Shown here in pieces: positions 1 to 5,393 of a stretch of 9,427 nt of DNA (position 1 is the first letter of the stretch; every line of letters starts with the position of its first letter). The DNA is from an uncultured Clostridia bacterium (GTDB lineage Bacteria > Bacillota > Clostridia > Oscillospirales > CAG-272), in the NCBI GenBank assembly GCA_947304475.1, contig CAMZBE010000032.1, positions 1 to 9,427 of the forward strand. Reading direction: 5' to 3'. The position numbers were made by a program, and so were the translations under genes. The notes below the pieces were generated by a model. It was not told where the DNA came from. It saw nothing but the letters and a program-made list of their open reading frames with translations, and ran no database searches.

Positions 1-2
1 AA

Positions 3-335
3 CGCAACGGGATCAAAAACGCCTCGTTTTTCGCGGGCGACGCGACCGACACCGAAAAACTGCTTGCCGGAGCGGAGGACGCCCTCGGCGAGCCGCTGTC
101 CCCCGACGCCGTGATCCTCGATCCCCCGCGCAAGGGGTGCGACGAAAAACTGCTCGCGTTCCTGGCGGAAAAGAAGATCCCGAAGATCGTCTATATCTCG
201 TGCAACCCCGAAACGCTGGCGCGGGACGTGGCGTTCCTTGCGAGCCGGGGGTACATCTTCTCGGAGATCACCCCCGTCGACCTGTTCCCGCGCACGGCAC
301 ACGTCGAAACAGTCTGCCGACTGTTTCGACAATGA
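3..335 (+). CDS. rlmD: RNA (uracil-C5) methyltransferase, TrmA/RlmD family, C-terminal part
   Basis: The 5' end lies outside the window; the frame is open from base 3 and gives about 110 residues. The family transfers a methyl group from SAM to C5 of a uracil in rRNA or tRNA in the cytoplasm. Visible motifs are LDPPRKG (SAM domain motif IV region), SCNPETLARD, whose Cys (codon 201-203) is the expected catalytic nucleophile, and the terminal TAHVETV, whose Glu (306-308) is the expected general base. These motifs are diagnostic for the TrmA/RlmC/RlmD group. The exact target (such as U1939 or U747 of 23S rRNA) cannot be told from this part, so the symbol is provisional. Any iron-sulfur and TRAM segments would lie upstream. 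The TGA stop at 333-335 is contained in the first bases of the repeat array that follows. GTG 111 is an internal codon, not the start. Confidence 0.93.
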   Translation, partial: RNGIKNASFFAGDATDTEKLLAGAEDALGEPLSPDAVILDPPRKGCDEKLLAFLAEKKIPKIVYISCNPETLARDVAFLASRGYIFSEITPVDLFPRTAHVETVCRLFRQ

Positions 336-487
336 ATTGCGCCGCCCTTCGGCGCACGAATTGCCCTGCGGGGCATGAAGGCGCAATTCAATTCATGGAG
401 CGAAGCGAGAATTCACGAACGGCAAAGCCGTTCAATTCACGGAGCCGTCGCAGACGGCGAGAATTCACAACGCGTAGCGTCAATTCA
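331..487 (+). repeat. Modular AATTCA hairpin array, copy A
   Basis: This intergenic array is made of small inverted repeats, most separated by AATTCA. The head (331-395) has an outer 11-bp pair, TGAATTGCGCC at 333-343 with GGCGCAATTCA at 380-390, enclosing two hairpins: GCGCCG/CGGCGC (339-344 and 350-355) and TGCCC/GGGCA (362-366 and 371-375). Four modules follow, each ending in AATTCA: 396-415 (GAGCGAAGCGAG core), 416-439 (GAACGGC, loop AAA, GCCGTTC), 440-467 (GCCGTC, loop GCA, GACGGC) and 468-487 (ACGC, loop GTA, GCGT). A second copy lies at 6564-6676 and lacks the 44 bases 396-439, exactly two modules. The array has no transposase and no uniform spacers. It resembles REP or MITE-like intergenic repeats, but I cannot name a known family. 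Confidence 0.85.
396..439 (+). repeat. Two modules present in copy A and absent from copy B
   Basis: Aligning the two arrays base by base shows these 44 bases as one clean gap in the copy at 6564-6676. Both edges fall directly after an AATTCA, and the block is one 20-base and one 24-base module. The second module is a perfect 7-bp hairpin with an AAA loop (417-433). Sequence on both sides is nearly identical between copies. The simplest reading is gain or loss of whole modules by slippage or recombination at the AATTCA joints. Confidence 0.8.
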
Positions 488-506
488 TCAAAAAGGCAGG
501 CAAAAA

Positions 507-968
507 ATGGGATATATATCGGATCTCCGAAAGATTGAGGGCGTCGGTCACAGACCGTTGCAAATGGTGGGTTGCGGCGTATTCCTCTTTGACGAACAGG
601 ACAGAGTGTTATTGGAGCAGCGGGCGGACGACGGTTCGTGGTGCGTCCCCGCCGGCAGTATGGATCTGGGTGAAACGCCGGAAGAAGCCGCCAGACGCGA
701 GTGCCTCGAAGAAACCGGCTTGCTTGCAAAAGATCTGCATTTCTTCAATATGCAAGCGGGTGAAAAGCGTCACTTCACCTACCCCAACGGAGACGAAGTG
801 TACGCATTAGATATCAATTTTGTTTGTAAATCTTACGAGGGAACGTTAAAGCGGCAGGAGGAGGAAGTCTTACAACTTCGCTTCTTCGGCAAAGGCGAAC
901 TCCCGAAGGATTTGTGTCCGTTTGATAAAGAGTTGATCGAAGCGATCTGGAATGAGAGAGCCGAATGA
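507..968 (+). CDS. NUDIX hydrolase
   Basis: The 153-residue product is a cytoplasmic NUDIX (MutT-like) pyrophosphohydrolase, cleaving a nucleoside diphosphate linked to a further group X; the substrate cannot be read from sequence. The NUDIX box is complete at residues 50-72: G50, E56, R64-E65, E68-E69 and G71, the Glu residues being the expected metal ligands. A β-strand (GCGVFLFDEQDRVLLEQR) precedes it. I place the start at ATG 507, after GGCAGG at 495-500, because the protein then begins just before the domain. The frame stays open back to 375, but that stretch is repeat DNA and would add a low-complexity Arg/Ser-rich tail. The gene is AT-richer in places (about 40% GC in 781-840) than the genes from 3642 on. 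Its TGA overlaps the ATG of a methyltransferase remnant (ATGA), which suggests translational coupling to a partner gene in the past. Confidence 0.92.
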   Translation: MGYISDLRKIEGVGHRPLQMVGCGVFLFDEQDRVLLEQRADDGSWCVPAGSMDLGETPEEAARRECLEETGLLAKDLHFFNMQAGEKRHFTYPNGDEVYALDINFVCKSYEGTLKRQEEEVLQLRFFGKGELPKDLCPFDKELIEAIWNERAE

Positions 969-1075
969 ACTACATTGAAGAATTCTACAACGCAAGAGAC
1001 GAAGACGGAAGCGGTACCACCGAATCCATCGAGAACATACGCAGCGATAAACCGGACGCGTCGAAACAGTCGTGA
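965..1075 (+). pseudogene. 5' remnant of a SAM methyltransferase gene (duplicate of the start of the gene at 2763)
   Basis: Bases 965-1009 match 2763-2807 with 43 of 45 identical, giving the same first 15 residues (MNYIEEFYNARDEDG). After that the similarity stops, and the frame runs on through 21 unrelated residues (beginning SGTTESIENIR) to a TGA at 1073-1075. The result is a 36-codon reading frame with none of the SAM-binding motifs of the full 260-residue protein. It overlaps the NUDIX stop by ATGA, the usual layout of an intact coupled gene pair. I read it as a truncated copy left by recombination or insertion. It could still be translated, and a role as a small peptide or leader cannot be excluded. 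Confidence 0.75.
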
Positions 1076-1113
1076 GAACGTCCCTTCGGCGCTTAACAGT
1101 CAAATTACAAAAA

Positions 1114-1129
1114 GGAGAAACCCGCTGTG
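1114..1129 (+). promoter_or_regulatory. Ribosome binding site fixing a GTG start
   Basis: GGAG at 1114-1117 lies nine bases before GTG 1127. No ATG is in frame at a suitable distance, so this site decides the start of the membrane protein gene. Confidence 0.75.
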
Positions 1130-2080
1130 AACGCAGATCAATCCATTATCCTGATCGGAATGCTCGCAGTATTTTCCTATCTGCAAATATCCGCTTCGTG
1201 TATCGGAAACCGTGTCTGTTCGATCGACTACGAGACGCGATGCCTCGTACGGCGGCGCGGGCTTTGTAAACTGATCTACTTCAAGCCGGAACACTTCGGA
1301 CGGTATTCGATCTGGGAAGTCGTGTTTTTCTTCTTTTCCTATCTTCAGTTGATCCTCTTCTCGGCCCTTTTCGCGCTGTCGTTTTTCTACGATATCGCAC
1401 GCGTTGCGGCGCTCGGCGCTGTGATCGTCGTGATCGTTTCGTTTGCGGCGATAGTCGCCCGTCTCTCTTACAACGATATCACCTGCGCGATCGAAGACCG
1501 GAAAATGGGTTATCGCCCGAAAAGGAAAAAACGCTCCGAGATCCCCTCTTACGGGATCCCCGGCGTTTCTGACAAACTGATGGATGCGCTTGACGAACTC
1601 TCGCGCACGATCAAATCTCAACTTCAATACGCGTACAACAAAAAACGGAACCGGATCCCCGATGAGGACCGGGAAGCGATCGAGAGGCTTGCCGACGAGT
1701 TCGTTTGGTATTTCAAGAATTATCTGAACGTCGAAGTGGACGAGGACAAGGAAACGGTGATCCTGAAAGGAAAACTCGCCCGCCGCTACGAGATCGAATG
1801 TTCGTTTGACAGTCAAAAACGGTCTGTCTTCCCCGACCTGAACGGCGCCGCCTACCGCCCGCACCTCGTCGTCAAGGGAACCAAAGACTATCTCGGGATC
1901 GAGTTTGTGTCGGCGGACGTCGACGAATTCGATACCCCCGGACGGGCGGAGATCGTCACCCTCTACTCTCTCGCGCTCTACGAAAACCTGAACGAGGGGG
2001 CAGAGTTCACGATCCGCGAGGGACCGAAGATCGTCGGAACGGGAAAGATCCTGTCCGTCGTGCCGAACGGAGCAAGGTGA
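1127..2080 (+). CDS. Membrane protein with EF-Tu domain 3-like C-terminus
   Basis: The product has 317 residues. Membrane segments are likely at about 5-23, 62-87 and 92-112, followed by a basic stretch (PKRKKR, 131-136) and a soluble region. Residues about 150-200 look helical. The last 80 residues resemble domain 3 of elongation factor Tu: YRPHLVVKGTKDYLGIEF (243-260) parallels the YRPQFYFRTTDVTG strand pair of EF-Tu, and TPGRAEIV then GAEFTIREGPKIVGTGKI (291-308) parallels its PGD and GLRFAIREGGRTVGAGV signature. No GTPase motifs (GHVDHGK, DCPG, NKCD) are present, so it is not a translation factor. The barrel may bind a partner or a surface on the inner face of the membrane; that is inference. 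It sits between the methyltransferase remnant and a lipoprotein gene, inside the segment flanked by the 45-base repeat. Its function is unknown. Confidence 0.85.
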   Translation: MNADQSIILIGMLAVFSYLQISASCIGNRVCSIDYETRCLVRRRGLCKLIYFKPEHFGRYSIWEVVFFFFSYLQLILFSALFALSFFYDIARVAALGAVIVVIVSFAAIVARLSYNDITCAIEDRKMGYRPKRKKRSEIPSYGIPGVSDKLMDALDELSRTIKSQLQYAYNKKRNRIPDEDREAIERLADEFVWYFKNYLNVEVDEDKETVILKGKLARRYEIECSFDSQKRSVFPDLNGAAYRPHLVVKGTKDYLGIEFVSADVDEFDTPGRAEIVTLYSLALYENLNEGAEFTIREGPKIVGTGKILSVVPNGAR

Positions 2081-2086
2081 AAAAAG

Positions 2087-2101
2087 ATGACCTGCGGTCA
2101 T
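2087..2101 (+). repeat. Perfect 6-bp hairpin with three-base loop
   Basis: ATGACC (2087-2092) and GGTCAT (2096-2101) are exact reverse complements around the loop TGC. It lies seven bases after the stop codon at 2078-2080. Seven T's at 2120-2126 are 18 bases away, too far for a standard intrinsic terminator. It has the same triloop design as the modules of the intergenic arrays. Confidence 0.5.
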
Positions 2102-2126
2102 GAATGCAACGTCTGACTGTTTTTTT

Positions 2127-2139
2127 GGGGGAAATTGTG
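2127..2139 (+). promoter_or_regulatory. Ribosome binding site fixing the lipoprotein GTG start
   Basis: GGGGGA at 2127-2132 is about five bases before GTG 2137. It supports this start over the in-frame ATG at 2104, whose upstream bases form part of a hairpin region. Confidence 0.55.
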
Positions 2140-2691
2140 AAAAAAGCGGCTATTTTTGAAAGACTAACGTTTTTCACTTTATCATTTTTCCTGCTGATTG
2201 TCCTTGCAGGGTGCGGAATAGGAGTTCTTGTCTTCGAGGACCACTATTCTTTGGACAAAATTGACGGGGATATTACGTGTGAATATCGTATCGGAAAAGA
2301 TGCCAAGTGGATGGAAGAATGTATAGAGTCAGAAGTCATTTTTGATAAAGATATGTTTCTCCGGTTGTTTCAAGAGCACGCACAGTATGAACAGATTACC
2401 GGCTCAAAGGATCCGCTGAAATGTGATTGTTTGAAAATCGATAGCGACGAACAGCCCGAAGAATGGGAAAAGATACTTAACAGTGAGTTTAACGTAAAGG
2501 CGGTGTTCGGAGACGATCAAAGAAACGTATCTATCTACCGGTACGGCGGCAAACTGTATTACTTCGTTCTCTCTATGGGAGAACGAAGTAAACCCGAGGA
2601 AAAAGGCGAATACTATATGGAACTGTCGGAAGAAATGAGTGATTATTGGAAGACGATCATCGATGCCGTAGAGGCAGGTTTACCTCGCTAA
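2137..2691 (+). CDS. Putative lipoprotein, function unknown
   Basis: The 184-residue product has an N-terminal signal: KK at 2-3, a hydrophobic core to about residue 23 and a lipobox LAGC with Cys26, so lipidation and anchoring on the outer face of the membrane are likely. Residues after the Cys (GIGVLVF) stay hydrophobic, so an uncleaved membrane anchor is the alternative. The rest (about 35-184) is acidic, with Cys at 48, 62, 96 and 98, and I recognise no family. I prefer GTG 2137 because GGGGG (2127-2131) lies just upstream; the in-frame ATG 2104 has no good binding site and would put charged and polar residues before the signal. GC content is low (about 38% in 2281-2340), unlike the neighbours, which suggests a different origin. 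Its partner may be the membrane protein just upstream. Confidence 0.75.
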   Translation: MKKAAIFERLTFFTLSFFLLIVLAGCGIGVLVFEDHYSLDKIDGDITCEYRIGKDAKWMEECIESEVIFDKDMFLRLFQEHAQYEQITGSKDPLKCDCLKIDSDEQPEEWEKILNSEFNVKAVFGDDQRNVSIYRYGGKLYYFVLSMGERSKPEEKGEYYMELSEEMSDYWKTIIDAVEAGLPR

Positions 2692-2712
2692 ACGTCGGCT
2701 CGTTGATAAATA

Positions 2713-2742
2713 CCCCTTCGGGGCGCGATATGCCCGCTGGGG
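2713..2742 (+). repeat. GATAT-class hairpin pair between the lipoprotein and methyltransferase genes
   Basis: CCCC/GGGG around TTC (2713-2723) is followed by GCGATATGC and then by GCCC...GGGC (second hairpin, ending near 2742). The same GCGATATGC linker after a CCCTTCGGG hairpin occurs at 5305-5328. The pair lies just before the AGGAG at 2752-2756 of the next gene. Confidence 0.6.
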
Positions 2743-2762
2743 CTAATGGAGAGGAGAACCCT

Positions 2763-3545
2763 ATGAACTACATTGAAGAATTCTACAACGCAAGAGACGA
2801 GGACGGGCGGCTGACGTCAAAACACGGATCGGTCGAATATCTGACCACGATGAAATATATCCGGGAGTGCGTTTCGGGCATCGACGATCCCGCGATCCTC
2901 GAGGTGGGTGCAGGGACCGGACGCTACAGCGTGACCTTGGCAAAAGAGGGGTATCGGGTGACGGCGGTGGAACTCGTCGCACACAACCTCGATATCCTGA
3001 AATCAAAACTCGACGGATCCGAGCGGATCACCCCGGTTTTGGGGAACGCGCTCGACCTGTCGTTCCTTGCCGACGGGGCGTTTGACCTGACCATGCTGCT
3101 CGGTCCGATGTATCATCTCTATACCGAAGCCGACAAACTGCAAGCCCTGCGCGAGGCGGTGCGGGTGACCAAACCCGGCGGGCGGATCCTGGTCGCCTAC
3201 TGCATGAACGAAGCGACCGTGATCCAGTACGTATTCGGGCTGAACAATCTGCGCGAAGTGATGGATCAAGCGATGCTGACACCCGACTGGCACTGTAAAA
3301 GCGAACCCAAAGAGGTGTTTGAGTTGGTGCGCACCGAGGATATCGCCGCGCTGGACGCAAAGATCCCGGTGAAGCGGCTGAAACTGGTCGCCACCGACGG
3401 CGCGACGCAGTATCACCGGGAGTTGATCGACGGAATGGACGACGAAACCTTCCGAAAGTGGCTGGATTTCCACTTTGCGACCTGCGAGCGGCAGGACCTT
3501 GTCGGCGCGTCGAACCATACGCTGGATATACTGAAAAAGAAGTAA
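2763..3545 (+). CDS. Class I SAM-dependent methyltransferase
   Basis: The 260-residue cytoplasmic protein has the Rossmann-fold methyltransferase core: motif I ILEVGAGTGRYS (45-56), the acidic end of strand 2 in VTAVELV (67-72, Glu70), FDLTMLLGPMYHL (107-119) as motif II/IV, and VTKPGGRILVAY (135-146) as the following helix-strand pair. The substrate is unknown; the C-terminal third (150-260) shows no named domain. The LLGPxYHL form is common in Bacillota proteins of this general type. AGGAG at 2752-2756 is six bases before ATG 2763. The frame is open upstream to 2646, overlapping the lipoprotein gene, but without support for an earlier start. Its first 45 bases are duplicated at 965-1009 after the NUDIX gene. 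Confidence 0.93.
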   Translation: MNYIEEFYNARDEDGRLTSKHGSVEYLTTMKYIRECVSGIDDPAILEVGAGTGRYSVTLAKEGYRVTAVELVAHNLDILKSKLDGSERITPVLGNALDLSFLADGAFDLTMLLGPMYHLYTEADKLQALREAVRVTKPGGRILVAYCMNEATVIQYVFGLNNLREVMDQAMLTPDWHCKSEPKEVFELVRTEDIAALDAKIPVKRLKLVATDGATQYHRELIDGMDDETFRKWLDFHFATCERQDLVGASNHTLDILKKK

Positions 3546-3641
3546 CCCCTTCCCTCTCGTTTGCGGAGCAAAACGTACCGCGTGAATGTGGCACGATTCG
3601 TCGCTTCAAGACAAGATGGATAAAAAAGGAGAAAAAACCAC
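3546..3641 (+). repeat. Intergenic hairpins and a TCGCTTC-N3-ACAAG box
   Basis: The spacer holds TTTGC, loop GGA, GCAAA (about 3560-3572) and the box TCGCTTCAAGACAAG at 3601-3615. The same box with other middle bases occurs at 5359-5373 and 7673-7687, each time upstream of a start codon. AAGGAG at 3626-3631 serves the next gene. I see no convincing promoter or terminator here. Confidence 0.5.
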
Positions 3642-4724
3642 ATGATCAAAGAGTACATCATTCAGAACTGGACGCTGATCCTCGTGTTGTTCGCATTTGC
3701 GATCTCGCTCAAAATGACGGTTTTCTTGGACAAACGAACCATCCGGCGAATGCTCGTGATGATCCTCGCGGTCTTTTTGCTGTCGGTCGCGGTCTTTGCC
3801 GAGTTCCGGCTGGCGGATTCTGGGACGCACCAGAAGGTGCGGCTGGTTCTGATGGCGATCCGCTACAGTTCCACGCCGTTTCTGCTCGCGATGGTCATTT
3901 TTACGCTGGTGAAACGCTTCCGCTGGTTCATCTTCATTCCCGCGATGGCGATGGCTGCCGTGAATATCGTTTCGATCTTCAACGGCGTCGTGTTCTCCCT
4001 TGACGGAAGTCACGAACTCGTGCGCGGTCCGCTCGGGTACTTCCCCTACGTGATGGCGGGGTTCTACTGCGTGTTCCTCATTTATATCCTCTACGCGCGC
4101 AGCAATAAGACGGCGGCAGAGATCATTCCGATCCTGTTCTTCTGCTTCACGTTTCTCTCCGACCTGATCCTTCCCTTCGTGATCGGGCGCGAATTCTCTC
4201 AATTCTTCTGCGCGACCGTCTCTATCGCCCTGTTCGTCTACTACGTCTTCTCAATCCTGCAACTGACCAAGAAGGACGCCTTGACCGGGGCGCTCAACCG
4301 GCAGGCGTACTACGCCGACGTCGCGGACGAGCCCGAAGAGATCACGGCGCTGGTGTCCCTGGATATGAACGGACTGAAGGTCATCAACGACTCGCAGGGA
4401 CACGCCGCCGGGGACGAGGCGCTGACCGTCCTTGCCGTCTGTTTCACGCGCGCGCTCGGGCGTAAGCAATCGCTCTACCGCGTCGGGGGCGACGAATTCG
4501 TGATCGTCTGCCGCCGCGTCACGCACCTGGAGGTTTCGCAACTGGTCGAGCGGATCGAAAAGAACGTCGCCGAAACCAAGTACAGTTGTTCGATCGGGTA
4601 CAGTTACTCGCTCGACGGCGCGAAGTCGATCGACACGCTCTTAAAAGAATCCGACAACATGATGTACGAGGAAAAGGCGCGCTACCACAAAGCGAACGAG
4701 ATCGTGCCGGAAAAGAGAAAATAA
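3642..4724 (+). CDS. 7-TM membrane GGDEF protein, probable diguanylate cyclase
   Basis: The 360-residue protein has about seven membrane segments (near 7-26, 35-54, 67-90, 94-116, 132-152, 160-182 and 186-206) and a cytoplasmic GGDEF domain (about 211-350). That domain joins two GTP into the second messenger c-di-GMP. The active-site motif is intact (YRVGGDEF, 279-286), with the metal-binding Asp241 in LDMNGLK, the DALTGALNR entry motif (212-220) and the terminal MYEEK. The RxxD inhibitory site that often precedes GGDEF is absent (GRKQ in its place), so product feedback at that site is unlikely. The domain follows the membrane part directly, without PAS or HAMP. The membrane part resembles the 7-TM N-terminal domain of some histidine kinases and aligns with that of the HD-GYP protein at 7721. 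The ligand is unknown. Confidence 0.93.
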   Translation: MIKEYIIQNWTLILVLFAFAISLKMTVFLDKRTIRRMLVMILAVFLLSVAVFAEFRLADSGTHQKVRLVLMAIRYSSTPFLLAMVIFTLVKRFRWFIFIPAMAMAAVNIVSIFNGVVFSLDGSHELVRGPLGYFPYVMAGFYCVFLIYILYARSNKTAAEIIPILFFCFTFLSDLILPFVIGREFSQFFCATVSIALFVYYVFSILQLTKKDALTGALNRQAYYADVADEPEEITALVSLDMNGLKVINDSQGHAAGDEALTVLAVCFTRALGRKQSLYRVGGDEFVIVCRRVTHLEVSQLVERIEKNVAETKYSCSIGYSYSLDGAKSIDTLLKESDNMMYEEKARYHKANEIVPEKRK

Positions 4725-4767
4725 ACGGACGTCCCTTGAAAAATCGACAAGAAAGAGGTGCCGGACG
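4725..4767 (+). other. Short spacer with degenerate GATAT-class sequence
   Basis: ACGTCCCTT (4731-4739) and TCGACAAG (4744-4751) recall parts of the intergenic repeat at 5305-5373, but no stem remains. AGAGG near 4754-4758 is the likely binding site for the next gene. Confidence 0.35.
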
Positions 4768-5304
4768 ATGCTGCTTTTCATCAACGCCTGCGTAAGAAAG
4801 GACTCGAGAACGCGCTTGCTGGCGGAGCGGATCCTCGCGGACGCCGGTCCCGTGACCGAGATCCGGCTGACCGATCTCGACTTCCCAAAAGTCGACGAAG
4901 CGTTCCTTGTCAAGCGCAACAAACTGCTCTCCGAAGGGAAATTCGACGATCCCCTGTTCAATCTGGCGCGACAGTTCGCCGAAGCCGACGGGATCGTGAT
5001 CGCCGCGCCCTTCTGGGACTTCTCCTTCCCCGCCGCCCTGAAACAGTACCTTGAACAGGTAACGGTCCTCGGGATCACCTTCCGCTACACCCCCGACGGC
5101 ATCCCGAAAGGGTTGTGCCGCGCGAAAAAACTGACCTACATCACGACGGCGGGCGGCGAATACGTCCCCGAGGCGTACGGCTTCGGCTACGTCCGCGCGC
5201 TGGCGCAGAACTTTTACGGCATCAAGGCGGTCGAGCAGATCAAGGCGACAGGTCTTGACATCGACGGCGCGAACGTGGAGGAAAGACTGAAAAACGCTCT
5301 ATAA
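4768..5304 (+). CDS. FMN-dependent NAD(P)H oxidoreductase, azoreductase (AzoR/flavodoxin-2) type
   Basis: The 178-residue cytoplasmic protein has a flavodoxin-like fold. Residues 7-20 (ACVRKDSRTRLLAE) form the phosphate loop for FMN, in the place of the SxRxxSxS motif of AzoR. Residues 80-111 hold the family signature APFWDFSFPAALK...GITFRYTPDG, and TTAGG (126-130) is the second flavin-contact loop. Family members reduce quinones, azo or nitro compounds with NAD(P)H; the substrate here is not shown. It is somewhat shorter than the usual 200 or so residues but lacks no recognised motif. The alcohol dehydrogenase gene follows after an 89-base hairpin spacer, so a shared redox role is possible. 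Confidence 0.9.
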   Translation: MLLFINACVRKDSRTRLLAERILADAGPVTEIRLTDLDFPKVDEAFLVKRNKLLSEGKFDDPLFNLARQFAEADGIVIAAPFWDFSFPAALKQYLEQVTVLGITFRYTPDGIPKGLCRAKKLTYITTAGGEYVPEAYGFGYVRALAQNFYGIKAVEQIKATGLDIDGANVEERLKNAL

Positions 5305-5371
5305 CGTCCCTTCGGGACGCGATATGCAGGCGTGCCGGAGGCACGGTAAGGCGAGATGTCGCTTCGTGACA
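5305..5371 (+). repeat. GATAT-class hairpin array
   Basis: Three hairpins with three-base loops stand in a row: CGTCCC-TTC-GGGACG (5305-5319), CGTGCC-GGA-GGCACG (5331-5345) and TGTCGC-TTC-GTGACA (5357-5371, one G-T pair). CGATATG follows the first, and CGAGATG overlaps the start of the third. The array starts one base after the stop codon and ends ten bases before GGAG (5381-5384). Without a T-run after any stem, these are not standard terminators. Confidence 0.75.
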
Positions 5372-5393
5372 AGAAAGAAAGGAGCCGCCCCCC

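Noticed and set aside
302..314. 13-base identity between 302-314 and 1059-1071 (CGTCGAAACAGTC)
   Set aside because: It is short, in different contexts and without flanking similarity; probably chance.
331..487. CRISPR array
   Set aside because: Units are self-complementary and of differing lengths, with no constant direct repeat of 24-37 bases and no spacers; no cas genes are seen.
375..506. Upstream start for the NUDIX gene at ATG 375
   Set aside because: The extension is translated repeat DNA without a binding site; ATG 507 sits just before the NUDIX fold.
1100..2101. Long minus-strand frame of 333 codons opposite the EF-Tu-like gene
   Set aside because: It mirrors a plus-strand gene with a recognisable domain; the translation is charged and low in pattern, as expected of a shadow frame in GC-rich DNA.
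2087..2126. Intrinsic terminator after the EF-Tu-like gene
   Set aside because: The stem is only 6 bp and the T-run begins 18 bases after it; the T-run also adjoins the next binding site.
2646..2762. Upstream start for the methyltransferase overlapping the lipoprotein gene
   Set aside because: It would overlap another gene and a hairpin spacer; AGGAG and ATG 2763 give the usual protein length.
965..2807. Insertion sequence or transposon
   Set aside because: No transposase or integrase and no terminal inverted repeats were found; only the direct repeat of gene sequence supports an insertion event.
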